This document shows, one piece after another, positions 24,910 to 34,479 of a stretch of 64,000 nt of DNA. Source of the stretch: Rhizobium sp. TH135 (GTDB taxonomy: Bacteria > Pseudomonadota > Alphaproteobacteria > Rhizobiales > Rhizobiaceae); the NCBI RefSeq assembly GCF_002855515.1, contig NZ_PKRP01000004.1, forward strand, positions 310,001 to 374,000, written 5' to 3'. The first letter of the stretch is position 1; every line of letters starts with the position of its first letter. The translations under genes and the position numbers were made by a program. The notes beneath the pieces are model-generated. The model saw nothing but the letters and a program-made list of their open reading frames with translations. It did no database searches and was not told the origin of the DNA.

Positions 24910-25995
24910 ATGTCCGATCTCGACAGTTTGAAGACGCAGCTTCTCGCCGATATTGCCGCCGCCGCGGACGAACAGGCGATCGAGGCGGTACGCGTGGCGG
25001 CCATGGGCAAGAAGGGTTCGGTCTCGGAACTCCTGAAGACGCTCGGCACGATGAGCCCGGAAGAGCGCCAGACGCGCGGTGCCGCGATCAACGCCCTGAA
25101 GAACGAGATCACCGAGGAAATCACCACCCGCAAGGCAGCGCTGAAGGATGCGGCGATCAACGCCCGCCTGAAGGCCGAGACGCTTGATGTCTCGCTCCCC
25201 GTCCGCTCCTCGCCGGCCGAGCGCGGTCGCATCCATCCGATCAGCCAGATCGTCGATGAGATTACCGCGATCTTCGCCGACATGGGCTTCTCGATCGCCG
25301 AAGGTCCCGATATCGAGACCGACTATTATAACTTCACGGCTCTGAACTTCCCCGAGGGCCACCCGGCCCGCGAGATGCACGACACCTTCTTCCTCTCACC
25401 GGACGAGAATGGTGAGCGCAAGGTGCTGCGCACGCACACCTCGCCGGTTCAGATCCGCACTATGGAGGCCCAGAAGCCGCCGATCCGCATCGTCATTCCG
25501 GGCAAGACCTACCGCCAGGACTCGGACGCAACCCATTCGCCGATGTTCCACCAGGTCGAAGGCCTCGTGATCGACAAGACGGCGAATGTCGCCAACATGC
25601 GCTGGATTCTGGAAGAATTCTGCAAGGCCTTCTTCGAGGTCGACAGCGTCACCATGCGGTTCCGCCCGTCCTTCTTCCCGTTCACCGAGCCGAGCTTCGA
25701 AGTCGACATCCAGTGCGACCGCTCCTCGGGCCCGATCGTAAAATTCGGCGAAGGCAAGGACTGGATGGAGATCCTCGGCTGCGGCATGGTTCACCCGAAC
25801 GTGCTGCGTGCCGGCGGTCTTGATCCCGACGAATACCAGGGCTTCGCCTGGGGCATGGGCCTCGACCGCATAGCCATGCTGAAATACGGCATGCCGGACC
25901 TGCGCGACTTCTTCAACGCCGATGTCCGCTGGATGAGCCATTACGGCTTCCGCCCTCTCGACGTGCCGACGCTGTTTGGTGGTTTGAGCAACTGA
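24910..25995 (+). CDS. pheS: Phenylalanyl-tRNA synthetase alpha subunit
   Basis: A 361-residue class II synthetase subunit that forms the (alpha beta)2 enzyme charging tRNA-Phe. The N-terminal coiled coil covers about residues 1-90. Class II motif 2 is visible around the [20 protein letters not shown] segment, and motif 3 in [17 protein letters not shown]. The Phe pocket region [12 protein letters not shown] is present. Start: AGGAAACGGAAAT precedes the ATG. Normally pheT follows directly; here 999 bp with three small genes intervene. Confidence 0.97.
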   Translation: MSDLDSLKTQLLADIAAAADEQAIEAVRVAAMGKKGSVSELLKTLGTMSPEERQTRGAAINALKNEITEEITTRKAALKDAAINARLKAETLDVSLPVRSSPAERGRIHPISQIVDEITAIFADMGFSIAEGPDIETDYYNFTALNFPEGHPAREMHDTFFLSPDENGERKVLRTHTSPVQIRTMEAQKPPIRIVIPGKTYRQDSDATHSPMFHQVEGLVIDKTANVANMRWILEEFCKAFFEVDSVTMRFRPSFFPFTEPSFEVDIQCDRSSGPIVKFGEGKDWMEILGCGMVHPNVLRAGGLDPDEYQGFAWGMGLDRIAMLKYGMPDLRDFFNADVRWMSHYGFRPLDVPTLFGGLSN

Positions 25996-26026
25996 TCTGC
26001 GAATAACTGGCTGCCGTGGCGGCCAG

Positions 26027-26371
26027 ATGGAGGGGGCAGTTGGAGGCTGCCCCATCCTTGTGAATGAAGGCAAATGTGACGTGATTGAACATCTCGACAA
26101 CATGCGGCCGGTCGATCTGCTTTGCGATGACGACCTGCTGCATGTGGAACTGACGGACGGTCGTATCGTCAGTGTACCGGTCTGGTGGTACCCGCCCCTG
26201 CAGGAGGCGATGCCGGTAGAGCGGAACAACGTGGAATTCATGCCGTCGAGCATCCACTGGCTCGACATCGATCTCGATGTGACGGTGGTCAGCATGCTCC
26301 TCGGAAGGCAGGCGTCAGGCGCGCGACCGCTAGACGCTTCGGGCAAGATGCAGATGGGAACGAGACAGTAG
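26027..26371 (+). CDS. DUF2442 family protein, first copy
   Basis: Up to 114 residues. The DUF2442 module begins at about residue 26 (MRPVDLLCDDDLLHVELTDG) and includes SVPVWWYPPLQEAMPVERNN, matching the family pattern of a small beta domain with a WYP motif. The end of the motif is less standard (SIHWLDIDLDVTVVSML) than in the copy at 26635 (GVHWPDVDEDLSI), so this copy may be diverging. The start is unresolved: ATG 26027 has no ribosome site, GTG 26060 has GGAGG but 13 nt away, and ATG 26102 lies right at the domain start. DUF2442 proteins often pair with DUF4160 proteins and have been suggested to be toxin-antitoxin-like modules; this is unproven. Confidence 0.7.
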   Translation: MEGAVGGCPILVNEGKCDVIEHLDNMRPVDLLCDDDLLHVELTDGRIVSVPVWWYPPLQEAMPVERNNVEFMPSSIHWLDIDLDVTVVSMLLGRQASGARPLDASGKMQMGTRQ

Positions 26372-26417
26372 GATCAGGATCCTTCAGCTTGAAGGATATT
26401 GTGCAAGGGGTGAGCTG

Positions 26418-26651
26418 ATGCCGACGGTCCTTCGCAAGTATGGGTTCCGCTTTCATTTCTACTCCGCCGACCGATATGAGCCGCCTCATATTCACGTCGA
26501 TGGCAATGGAGGTGAAGCGAAGGTCTGGCTGGTTGATCTCAAGGTCGCGGAAGCCGGGGGCTTTAGCCAGAGGGACCTTGCACGTATATTGGAAGTGATC
26601 GAGGAACACAGGCAGCAGATGCTGGAGGCATGGAATGACTATTTCGCATGA
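26418..26651 (+). CDS. DUF4160 family protein
   Basis: A 77-residue protein with the DUF4160 pattern: MPTVLRKYGFRFHFYSADR, YEPPHIHVDGNGGEAKVWL (the PHIHV motif is diagnostic), and a helical C-terminus ending HRQQMLEAWNDYF. These small proteins are nearly always encoded next to DUF2442 genes, and the pair is a candidate toxin-antitoxin module. Here the gene sits between two DUF2442 genes and overlaps the second by 17 bp, which indicates coupled translation with that one. The conserved His and Asp residues suggest possible metal binding. Confidence 0.85.
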   Translation: MPTVLRKYGFRFHFYSADRYEPPHIHVDGNGGEAKVWLVDLKVAEAGGFSQRDLARILEVIEEHRQQMLEAWNDYFA

Positions 26652-26913
26652 TTCCTATTCCGAGGCGGAGCGCCCGACCGAGGCCTGGTGTGATCTGCAT
26701 ACGGTTCATGTCCGACTCGCGGACGGGAGGCAGGTGTCTACACCGCTGTGGTGGTATCCACGCCTCCTGAACGCAACGCCGGCACAGCGCAACAACGTCC
26801 ATCTGATGCTCGCGGGTGTGCATTGGCCTGATGTTGATGAGGACTTGTCAATTCGGGGCATGCTGGCGGGCTGGAAGGCCCCGGGCGCGAAAGCGCCGGA
26901 GAAGGCGGCCTAA
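26635..26913 (+). CDS. DUF2442 family protein, second copy
   Basis: A 92-residue protein with a well-kept DUF2442 domain: VHVRLADGRQVSTPLWWYPR, LLNATPAQRNNV, GVHWPDVDEDLSIRGML. It overlaps the DUF4160 gene by 17 bp (ATG inside the previous coding end) and probably forms its functional partner. The last 15 residues are Ala/Lys-rich. It ends 81 bp before pheT, so the cassette is likely transcribed with pheS and pheT. Confidence 0.85.
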   Translation: MTISHDSYSEAERPTEAWCDLHTVHVRLADGRQVSTPLWWYPRLLNATPAQRNNVHLMLAGVHWPDVDEDLSIRGMLAGWKAPGAKAPEKAA

Positions 26914-26994
26914 TTGACGCGTAAATAGACGGACGCGACCGCGACGGAATAGTGAATTGCGCGACAGGCGCATCAAGGAAGACGAGAAAGTTCG

Positions 26995-29418
26995 ATGAAA
27001 TTCACACTCTCCTGGCTGAAGGATCACCTGGAAACCGAGGCCTCGCTCGACGAGATCTGCGAGCGGCTGACCGCGATCGGTCTCGAGGTCGAGGATGTCG
27101 ATGACAAGGCGGCCTATAAGCCCTTCGTCATTGCGAAGATCCTGACGGCGGAAAAGCATCCCGAGGCAGATCGTCTTAAAGTTCTCTCGGTTGATGCCGG
27201 TGACGGCAAGCCGGTGCAGATCGTCTGTGGTGCACCAAATGCCCGTGCCGGCATGATTGGTGCACTCGCCCGTCCGGGTACCTATGTGCCGGGCATCGAT
27301 GTGACGCTTTCGGTCGGCAAGATCCGTGGCGTCGAAAGCCATGGCATGATGTGCTCCGAAAAGGAGCTCAACATTTCCGAGGATCACAACGGCATCATCG
27401 ATCTGCCCGATGATGCGCCTGTTGGCACCTCCTTCGCATCCTACGCTGGCCTCGACGATCCGGTCATCGAGATCAACCTGACGCCGAACCGTCCGGACTG
27501 CACATCGGTCTTCGGCATCGCCCGCGATCTCGCAGCCTCCGGCCTCGGCACGCTGAAGGCTCCGAAGGCACCCGCCTTCAAGGTCGAGGGCGAAACCCCG
27601 CATCAGGTCAAGCTCGAGCTTGAAGATCATCTCTGCCCGGGCTTTGCCTATCGCCTCGTGCGCGGCGTGAAGAATGGCCCGAGCCCAAAATGGATGCAGC
27701 AGCGTCTGCTCGCGATCGGCCTTCGCCCGATCTCTGCACTGGTTGACGTCACCAACTACATGACCTTCGACCAGGGGCGCCCGATGCATGTCTTCGACGC
27801 GGACAAGGTCAAGGGCGCGCTTGTCGTGCGCCGGGCGAAGGAGGGCGAAGAGATACTCGCGCTCGATACCCGCACCTACAAGCTCAACCCGAACAACGTC
27901 GTTATCGCTGACGACAATGGTCCGGAATCCATCGGCGGCATCATGGGCGGCGAGCATTCCGGTTGCGATGAGAATACTGTCAACGTGCTGATCGAATCCG
28001 CTCTCTGGGATCCCATCAACATCGCCAAGACCGGCCGTGCCCATGGCATCATCACCGATGCACGCTATCGCTTCGAGCGTGGCGTTGACCCCGAATACAT
28101 GGTCCCGGGTCTAGAGCGCACCACCGAACTAGTTCTCGAAATGTGCGGCGGTGTCGCGGCCGAAAAGAAGGTCGAGGGCTTCAAGGGCCATGAGAAGAAG
28201 GTCGTCGATTTCCCCTATGCGGAAGTGAAGCGCCTGACCGGCCTCACCGTCTCAAACGATGAATCGCGCCAGATCCTGTCCGCACTCGGCTTCGAGATCC
28301 TCTCGGGCGACGACAAGGCCGCGAAGGTCTCCGTTCCCTCCTGGCGTCCTGATGTCGACGGCAAGGCGGACCTGGTGGAAGAGGTCATGCGCATGTTTGG
28401 CGTCGACAACATCAAGCCGGAACCTCTGCCGCCGACCGGTTCGGTCAATGCCAAGATCCTGACCACGCTGCAGATCCGCACACGGTCTGCCCGCCGGGCG
28501 CTCGCCGCGCGCGGCATGCTGGAAGCCGTGACCTGGTCCTTCATTTCGGCTGAGCATGCCAAACTCTTCGGCGGCGGCAGCGACAAGCTGAAGCTGGTCA
28601 ACCCGATTGCATCAGACATGTCGGACATGCGGCCTTCGCTGCTGCCGGGCTTGCTGACGGCGGCCCAGCGCAATGCCGACCGTGGTTTTGGCGATGTGGC
28701 GATCTTCGAGGTCTCCGGCACCTATGAGGGCGATACGCCCGACACGCAGCGTCGCGTCGCCGGTGGCGTGCGCCGTGGCACGGCCTCGATTACCGGTGCT
28801 GGCCGCATGTGGTCGAACAGTGCCAAGGGCGGTGGCAAGCCGGTCGACGTCTTCGACGCCAAGGCCGATGCGCTCGCCGTGCTCGAAGCCTGCGGCATTC
28901 CGATGAGCAATGTGCAGATCGAGCAGGGTGGCCCCGAATGGTACCACCCGGGCCGTTCAGGCACGATCAAGGCCGGCCCCAAGGTCATCCTCGGCACCTT
29001 CGGTGAATTCCATCCGAAGACGCTGGAAGCGCTCGACGTTTCCGGCACGCTGTGCGGCTTCGAAATCTATGTCGATGCTCTGCCGGAGCCGAAGAAGAAG
29101 GCGACCCGCACGAAGCCGGCGCTAGAACTTTCGGCCTTCCAGATGGTAAAGCGCGACTTTGCCTTCGTCGTCGAAAAGGCAGTTGAAGCAGGCGCGATCA
29201 TCAAGGCAGCGACAAGCGCCGACCGCAAGCTGATCTCCGGCGTCAATGTCTTCGATATCTTCGAGGGTGCATCCGTCGGCGAGGGCAAGAAGTCGGTGGC
29301 GATCGAGGTTCTGATTCAGCCGACCGACAAGACCCTGACCGACGAAGATTTCGATGCGCTGACGAAGAAGATCGTCGGCAATGTCGAGAAGTCGACGGGC
29401 GGCACGCTGCGCGCTTGA
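26995..29418 (+). CDS. pheT: Phenylalanyl-tRNA synthetase beta subunit
   Basis: An 807-residue subunit that with PheS makes phenylalanyl-tRNA and edits mischarged tyrosine. The start [20 protein letters not shown] is the family N-terminus. A tRNA-binding OB fold follows at about 40-150 ([28 protein letters not shown]), the B3/B4 editing region at about 215-390 ([21 protein letters not shown]), B5 near 400-475 and the C-terminal anticodon-binding FDX-ACB domain at about 710-807 ([17 protein letters not shown]). Ribosome site GGAAGACGAGA is weak but present. A terminator follows. Confidence 0.97.
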   Translation: MKFTLSWLKDHLETEASLDEICERLTAIGLEVEDVDDKAAYKPFVIAKILTAEKHPEADRLKVLSVDAGDGKPVQIVCGAPNARAGMIGALARPGTYVPGIDVTLSVGKIRGVESHGMMCSEKELNISEDHNGIIDLPDDAPVGTSFASYAGLDDPVIEINLTPNRPDCTSVFGIARDLAASGLGTLKAPKAPAFKVEGETPHQVKLELEDHLCPGFAYRLVRGVKNGPSPKWMQQRLLAIGLRPISALVDVTNYMTFDQGRPMHVFDADKVKGALVVRRAKEGEEILALDTRTYKLNPNNVVIADDNGPESIGGIMGGEHSGCDENTVNVLIESALWDPINIAKTGRAHGIITDARYRFERGVDPEYMVPGLERTTELVLEMCGGVAAEKKVEGFKGHEKKVVDFPYAEVKRLTGLTVSNDESRQILSALGFEILSGDDKAAKVSVPSWRPDVDGKADLVEEVMRMFGVDNIKPEPLPPTGSVNAKILTTLQIRTRSARRALAARGMLEAVTWSFISAEHAKLFGGGSDKLKLVNPIASDMSDMRPSLLPGLLTAAQRNADRGFGDVAIFEVSGTYEGDTPDTQRRVAGGVRRGTASITGAGRMWSNSAKGGGKPVDVFDAKADALAVLEACGIPMSNVQIEQGGPEWYHPGRSGTIKAGPKVILGTFGEFHPKTLEALDVSGTLCGFEIYVDALPEPKKKATRTKPALELSAFQMVKRDFAFVVEKAVEAGAIIKAATSADRKLISGVNVFDIFEGASVGEGKKSVAIEVLIQPTDKTLTDEDFDALTKKIVGNVEKSTGGTLRA

Positions 29419-29464
29419 TCTTGTGATGGCGAGCGGACCTGAGCCGCTTGCGATGAGACCAAAG

Positions 29465-29503
29465 AAAAAGCCCTTTCCTTGCATGTCAGGGAAAGGGCTT
29501 TTT
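29465..29503 (+). terminator. pheT terminator
   Basis: AAAAAGCCCTTTCC at 29465-29478 pairs perfectly over 14 bp with GGAAAGGGCTTTTT at 29490-29503. The A-run and T-run flanks would let it work in both directions, also for the convergent DUF3606 gene. Confidence 0.9.
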
Positions 29504-29558
29504 GATGTGTACCCGATGGTCATGGACCGTCAGGAAAGTCAGGCTTCGTCATCATGCC

Positions 29559-29705
29559 TCAGAGGCTGACGCGACGGCCTTCCTTGTCGGCGGACTTGCG
29601 GTCGTCGCCGTGCTTGGCAAGGATTGCCTTGGCGTCTTCGACCGAGATGCGATGCTTCTTGGCAAAGGGAATGGGCTCATAGCCCTTGGTGTTGTCGTCT
29701 GCCAT
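29559..29705 (-). CDS. DUF3606 family small protein
   Basis: A 48-residue protein starting MADDNTKGYEPIPFAKKHRI. The segment FAKKHRISVEDAKAILAKHG fits the DUF3606 pattern, a short helical domain common in rhizobia and of unknown role. The frame is open further upstream, but the family begins at this Met and the neighbouring sequence is unlike it. It stands alone between the convergent pheT and rsgA, which lies upstream in the same direction. Confidence 0.75.
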   Translation of the reverse strand: MADDNTKGYEPIPFAKKHRISVEDAKAILAKHGDDRKSADKEGRRVSL

Positions 29706-29857
29706 GCTGGTCTCCAATTCTGGAAATGCGCCGGCAGGATGCCGGAGCCTGGAATGTCGCGGTAAACGGGGAAGAAAAGCTCGCATGTGGCGAGCGGATG
29801 CGACGCGTGCGAAGGGCGTCGCTGATAGCTCTTATGTAGGGATAAGAGACCGAAAGC

Positions 29858-30880
29858 TCAATACTTCTTCTTGCGCAGCGTCTTGTTGCCCTTCGGCCCG
29901 GAATAGACGGGCGTCCGGTCGCGGTTTTCCGCCTGCAACTGCCGCCAGCGCTCAAGACGGGTAGGCTCGAGCGTGCCCTCCTTGATCGCCGCTTGTACGG
30001 CGCAACCCTTTTCGTGCGAATGGCTGCAATCGCGAAACTTGCAATGCGGCACAAGCTCGGTGATTTCGGCAAACAGCGTGTCGATGCCGTCGGTGATGTC
30101 GCTCACATAGAGCGTGCGGATGCCGGGCGTATCGATCACCCAGCCGCCACTTGCGATTGCGTGCAGGGAGCGCGCCGTCGTCGTGTGCCGACCCTTGGCA
30201 TCATGCTCGCGGATCGCGCCGGTCTTCTGCGCCGTCTCCGCGCCGTGTCCGGCAAGCGTATTCACCAGCGTCGATTTGCCGACGCCCGAAGAACCGACCA
30301 GCGCCACCGTTTGGCCTAGACCGCACCAGGGCATCAGGGGATCGATGGCTTCAGGCGAGCGGGCATTGACGATAACGACAGGCAGATCGCGCTGCAGTCC
30401 CTTGGCCTCATCGGCATAGACGGAGGCATTGTCGACGGTATCGGCCTTGGTGAGCACGATGACAGGCCGCGTGCCCGCTTCATTGGCCAACACCAGATAG
30501 CGTTCCAGCCGGGCGGCGTTGAAATCGGCGTTGCAGGAGGTGACGATGAACAGCGTGTCGACATTGGCGGCGGCAAGCTGCTGGCCGAAGGCGCCTTCGG
30601 TTCGCCGCTGCAGCACGGTCTGGCGATCCAGGCGGCGCACCAGCAGACCGGTATAGGGTGCGGCAAGAACCCAGTCGCCCACAGCAAAATCCGCCGTATT
30701 GCTGTTGGGCGGAAGTTCGATCTCCACGGGCCCGGTGCTGTCGATCGCCTCCAGGCGGTCGCGATGCACGGAGGAGATCCGGCGCACCAGGAGATCGGCC
30801 TCGTCAGCTGTCACCTGCTCAGCGAAGAAGGCGCTGAAGCCGAGCCGCGAGAGCGCGGCGGTATCGTTAAGGCCGGTCAA
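29858..30880 (-). CDS. rsgA: Ribosome small-subunit-dependent GTPase A
   Basis: A circularly permuted GTPase that helps mature the 30S subunit. The motifs come in permuted order: VLTKAD (G4), NARSPEAID (G5), GSSGVGKSTLVN (G1), then the T-rich G2 (RHTTTARS) and DTPGIR (G3). Before them lies an OB fold (residues about 40-100) and after them a zinc motif, CKFRDCSHSHEKGC. No ATG fits: the frame has only one internal Met. The TTG at 30880 (reading TGLNDTAALSRLGFSAFF) is chosen to match family length (340); the TTG at 31018, just after the upstream gene, gives 386 residues and is the alternative. It lies directly downstream of the DMT transporter gene. Confidence 0.88.
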   Translation of the reverse strand: MTGLNDTAALSRLGFSAFFAEQVTADEADLLVRRISSVHRDRLEAIDSTGPVEIELPPNSNTADFAVGDWVLAAPYTGLLVRRLDRQTVLQRRTEGAFGQQLAAANVDTLFIVTSCNADFNAARLERYLVLANEAGTRPVIVLTKADTVDNASVYADEAKGLQRDLPVVIVNARSPEAIDPLMPWCGLGQTVALVGSSGVGKSTLVNTLAGHGAETAQKTGAIREHDAKGRHTTTARSLHAIASGGWVIDTPGIRTLYVSDITDGIDTLFAEITELVPHCKFRDCSHSHEKGCAVQAAIKEGTLEPTRLERWRQLQAENRDRTPVYSGPKGNKTLRKKKY

Positions 30881-31018
30881 GGGCGGATCACCGGGGTGAG
30901 ACGTAAAGCCATGGGCACTTTCAAGCGTTGGGATCAGACGGTGACGCTCATAGCGCAGAATGTTGTCGCTGACGCGGGAAATCGACCGCGCTGTCCGTCG
31001 CACCGGCAGGATCCGCAA

Positions 31019-31933
31019 TCAGGCCTTGAGATCCGCCGGCTCGACGGCGGTAACGGGCTGCCGGCGCGGCAGCCGGGCAAACATGACCGCATTGCCGGCA
31101 AGCGTCAGTATGAGACCCACCATCGCGAGCGGCGTGAAGTGATAGTCCTCGTAGAGGCTCGACAGCGTCAGCGCGACGACCGGAAAGAGCACCGTGGCAT
31201 AGGCGGCCTTTTGCGAGCCGATGCGCGAGACCAGCATCAGATAGGTGGTGAAGCCGACGACGGAGCCGATGACGGAGAGATAGACGAGGGCGGCGAGATA
31301 GGTCTGGTCCGGCGGCAGCACGATGGGCGTACCGGTGATCCCGATCAGGGCGAGCAATGCGATTGCTCCGTAGCTCATGCCCCAGGCATTGGCGGTGATG
31401 GGCGCAATGCCTTCAGCGCTGTTGCGGCGGGACGCCATGTTGCCGAAGGAAAAGAACAGCGTTCCGAGCGCCGAAAGCCCGATGCCCTTCCAGCTGTCCG
31501 GATTGACGGCGATGAAGATCTCGGGCCCGAAGAGCAGCGCAAGCCCGGTGGCACCAAGGCCCGCTGCGACCAGCGTGCGCGGCTTGATCTGGTCGCCGAA
31601 AAAGATGCGGGCGTTCACCGCATTGTAGACGGTGGCGAGCGAGAAGACGACGGAGATGAGGCCTGAGGGAACATAGCTCGCCGCATAATAGAAGCAGAGG
31701 AAGTTGCAGCAGAAGAGCGACAGTGCCTGGACGAGGATGAAGGGCTGCTGCTTGAGCGTCGGCACCTTCAGGCGACCTGTGAGGGCCAGCACGCCCACAA
31801 GCACGAGGGCGGCAAGGGCGAAGCGATAGAAGACCGAGACCAGCACGGGCACTGGCCCGATCTGTAGCGCGATCGCAATCCAGGTCGTGCCCCAGATCAG
31901 CACGGTCGACGAGAAGAGAAGAAGATTGGTCAT
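31019..31933 (-). CDS. EamA/DMT family transporter
   Basis: A 304-residue inner membrane protein with ten predicted helices in two EamA repeats (first repeat MTNLLLFSSTVLIWGTTWIA, second LGTLFFSFGNMASRRNSAEG). Such transporters export or import amino acids, nucleobases or other metabolites. The start MTNLLLFS is chosen since it leads directly into helix 1; the long frame upstream runs through the promoter. It is divergent from an AraC-type regulator across 160 bp, which suggests that this regulator controls it. Confidence 0.85.
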   Translation of the reverse strand: MTNLLLFSSTVLIWGTTWIAIALQIGPVPVLVSVFYRFALAALVLVGVLALTGRLKVPTLKQQPFILVQALSLFCCNFLCFYYAASYVPSGLISVVFSLATVYNAVNARIFFGDQIKPRTLVAAGLGATGLALLFGPEIFIAVNPDSWKGIGLSALGTLFFSFGNMASRRNSAEGIAPITANAWGMSYGAIALLALIGITGTPIVLPPDQTYLAALVYLSVIGSVVGFTTYLMLVSRIGSQKAAYATVLFPVVALTLSSLYEDYHFTPLAMVGLILTLAGNAVMFARLPRRQPVTAVEPADLKA

Positions 31934-32093
31934 GCATGCGCCTCGCTTTCGAGACGCAGGTAACGCCGCTGACGCGGTCCGTTCTTGCATGATCTTGCGG
32001 TGAACTGCGCTGAGGCCGATACGCCTATTCGATTGGTGATGGCGCAGCCCGGGAACCGCGCTAGAATGCAAGGCGATCTCTTGAAGGTACTCC

Positions 32094-32957
32094 ATGCTGC
32101 ACACGGCCACCGTTTTCGGCTCCCTGTCCGCCTCGTCCCGTGCCGAGCGTGGGGAAACACTTGACCTCGGCGAGGGCAGGGCAAGTGCGATCTGGCGCAA
32201 CAGCCATGATCGCATGCGCTATGAGCGCACCGACGGGCATACCTTCAGCTGCTACCTGCGCGGCGGCGACGGCACGAGAAGGATCGATGCGGGCAGCATC
32301 GCCGGCTGGCCGGGCGCGCTCTGCATCATGCCGCAGGGGGCCTCGTCCGAATGGGAGATCACCGACAACTTCGAATTCGTGCACCTCTATGTCGCCGACG
32401 ACGAGCTACGCCGGCTCTTTTCCGAGACTTTCGACCGCGATGCCCGGCTGATGCTTCTGCCGGAAGCGACCTTTGACGAGGCGCCACGATTGGCAGAGGC
32501 GCTGGTGCATCTGGCCACTGCCACGCAGGGCGGCAACCGGCTGCTCGCCGAACAGGCGATCGTCTCGGCCGTCGGGCAGCTCTTTGCTGACCCGCGTTAC
32601 GGTGGCGAGCGGCGTCCGGTCCTGCGCGGCGGTCTGGCGCCCGTCCTGCGGCGGCGGCTGGTCGAGCATATCGAGGCGAGCCTCGACCACACGATCACGC
32701 TCAAGGAACTGGCCAAGCTCGTGGACTTGAGCGAATTCCATCTGCAGCGGATGTTTCGCGCAAGCTGCGGTGTTTCCCCGCATGACTTGATCCTCAACCG
32801 CCGCATCGATCGCGCCCGGCGCATGCTCGCCGGCACCGAGCCGATTGCCCAGATCGCCTCAGCCTGCGGTTTCAGCAGCCAGAGCCACCTGACCCGGATG
32901 TTCAAGGCCGTGACCGGGACAACGCCGTCTGCCTATCGCCGCGCCGTCAGCGGCTGA
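32094..32957 (+). CDS. AraC-family transcriptional regulator
   Basis: A 287-residue regulator. The N-terminal part (about 1-170) is a cupin-like sensing domain (FSCYLRGGDGTRRIDAGSIA, ALCIMPQGASSEWEI). The C-terminal AraC/XylS DNA-binding domain covers about 185-285, with both helix-turn-helices: ITLKELAKLVDLSEFHLQRM and IAQIASACGFSSQSHLTRMF. It is divergent from the DMT transporter gene, its probable target. Its stop abuts the end of the convergent MocR gene (32957/32958), with no room for a terminator. Confidence 0.88.
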   Translation: MLHTATVFGSLSASSRAERGETLDLGEGRASAIWRNSHDRMRYERTDGHTFSCYLRGGDGTRRIDAGSIAGWPGALCIMPQGASSEWEITDNFEFVHLYVADDELRRLFSETFDRDARLMLLPEATFDEAPRLAEALVHLATATQGGNRLLAEQAIVSAVGQLFADPRYGGERRPVLRGGLAPVLRRRLVEHIEASLDHTITLKELAKLVDLSEFHLQRMFRASCGVSPHDLILNRRIDRARRMLAGTEPIAQIASACGFSSQSHLTRMFKAVTGTTPSAYRRAVSG

Positions 32958-34373
32958 TCATCCCATCGCCTTCAGCGCACGCTCCAACACCCTGAACGGC
33001 CGTGCATCGCCCATATGCGCGACGTTGAAGCGCATGAAACCGTCGGCCGAGAGCGAGGGGCTGAAGACATTGCCGGGCGCCAGCACCACGCCCTGGGGCA
33101 GGGCTGCCTGGGCAAGAGCGGTCGAGCTGACACCATCAGGCATGCGGCACCAAAGATAGGGGCCGCCGCGTGGCACGAGCACGGGGTGGATGCCGAGGTC
33201 GCCGAGACGGTTGGCGGCCGCGCGCCGTTCCGTGTCAAGGCGGCGATGCAATTGCTCAAGGTGTTTGCGATAGCCGCCGCTTGAAAGCACGCCGTGGATC
33301 GCCTCGGTCGCCACCTGGCTCGGTCCACCAAACTGGATGGCGACCTGCAGGTCGGTCAACAGCCGGATGCGCTCGGGATCGGTGGCGATGAAGCCCGTGC
33401 GCAGCGAAGCCGAGATGGTCTTGGAAAAGCTGCCGATGCGGATGACACGGGAAAGCCCGTCGAGCGTGGCGAGCGTGATCGCGGGTTCCGGCTCGAAATC
33501 ACAGAAGATATCGTCTTCGACGACCAGCATGTCCGAACGGGCGATGATGCCGAGCAGCTGGAAGGCGATCTGCGGCGAGAGTGTCGCGCCGGTCGGATTG
33601 TGAAGGCCGGAATTGGTGAGATAAAGCCGCGGCGCCTCGCGCGTCACAGTGGCCTCGAAAGCGGCGATGTCTGGGCCGTTTTCCGTATAGGGCACCGGGA
33701 TCGCGACCGCCTGATGGGCGCGCAGCAAAGTCTGGAAATTGAAATAGCAGGGATCATCGACGATGACCCGGTCGCCGGGGCGAAGTAGCAGCCGGCAGAC
33801 GAGATCGAGTGCCTGGGTGGCGGAACCGGCAAGCAGCACCTGATCTTCGGACAGCGTGATCGACTGCTGACGCAGCCGCGTCTCGACGAAACGCCTCAGC
33901 GCCGCACTGCCGCGAGAGGGACCGTAGTCGGTGGTGAGACTGGTCGCCTGGCGCAGCACGCTTCGCATGCCGGCATGCAGGAGGGCGGTCGGCATCCAGT
34001 CCGGTGGCAGCCAGCCGCAGCCGGGCTTGGAGGTGCCGGGATCGGCATCCAGCGCCTGTCGGGCCACCCAGAAAGGGTCCACTTCCATCGCACGCGGCGG
34101 CTCCAGTCGCACGAGTGGTGCAGGCGTGCGCCCCGCCTCGGTCACGAAGAAGCCCGAACCGGGGCGCGGGCGGATCAGCCCTTCGGCAGAGAGCCTGTCA
34201 TAGGCCTCGACGACGGTGGAGGGCGACACCGAAAGCTCGACGGCGAGCCGGCGGATCGATGGCAGCCGGTCATTAGGCACGAGCTGGCCCGCGCCGATGC
34301 GCCCGCGAATGTCGGCCATGACCTGCGCCGTCCGCGAGGCTGGCAGCTCCGGTGGTTGAACGCGCTCGTTCAT
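32958..34373 (-). CDS. MocR-type regulator (GntR HTH fused to aminotransferase domain)
   Basis: A 471-residue fusion. The N-terminal winged helix of the GntR type covers about 8-75 (DIRGRIGAGQLVPNDRLPSI, LAVELSVSPSTVVEAYDRLS). A fold-type I aminotransferase-like domain covers about 105-470, with TNSGLHNPTGATLS and the PLP lysine in IRIGSFSKTISASLRTGF. MocR proteins sense PLP adducts of amines or amino acids and regulate nearby genes. The ATG at 34373 is preferred because AAAGG lies 8 nt upstream; ATG 34391 is an alternative. It is divergent from a DMT transporter gene, the likely target, and operator-like repeats lie between. Confidence 0.88.
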   Translation of the reverse strand: MNERVQPPELPASRTAQVMADIRGRIGAGQLVPNDRLPSIRRLAVELSVSPSTVVEAYDRLSAEGLIRPRPGSGFFVTEAGRTPAPLVRLEPPRAMEVDPFWVARQALDADPGTSKPGCGWLPPDWMPTALLHAGMRSVLRQATSLTTDYGPSRGSAALRRFVETRLRQQSITLSEDQVLLAGSATQALDLVCRLLLRPGDRVIVDDPCYFNFQTLLRAHQAVAIPVPYTENGPDIAAFEATVTREAPRLYLTNSGLHNPTGATLSPQIAFQLLGIIARSDMLVVEDDIFCDFEPEPAITLATLDGLSRVIRIGSFSKTISASLRTGFIATDPERIRLLTDLQVAIQFGGPSQVATEAIHGVLSSGGYRKHLEQLHRRLDTERRAAANRLGDLGIHPVLVPRGGPYLWCRMPDGVSSTALAQAALPQGVVLAPGNVFSPSLSADGFMRFNVAHMGDARPFRVLERALKAMG

Positions 34374-34416
34374 CTGTATGGCCTTTGTCATCAATACAGT
34401 TTGGCCAGATTGTATC
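34374..34416. promoter_or_regulatory. Candidate MocR operator repeats
   Basis: CTGTAT at 34374-34379 and ATACAG at 34394-34399 form an inverted repeat, and a further ATTGTATC lies at 34409-34416. Multiple ATACA-type half sites next to the regulator start and in the divergent promoter region fit the usual MocR/GntR arrangement. Confidence 0.5.
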
Positions 34417-34479
34417 GCTCCGTCTCTGGCTGCGCCAGCCCCTCCGCGCGATACGGGTCCACAGACAAAGGAGACGAGA

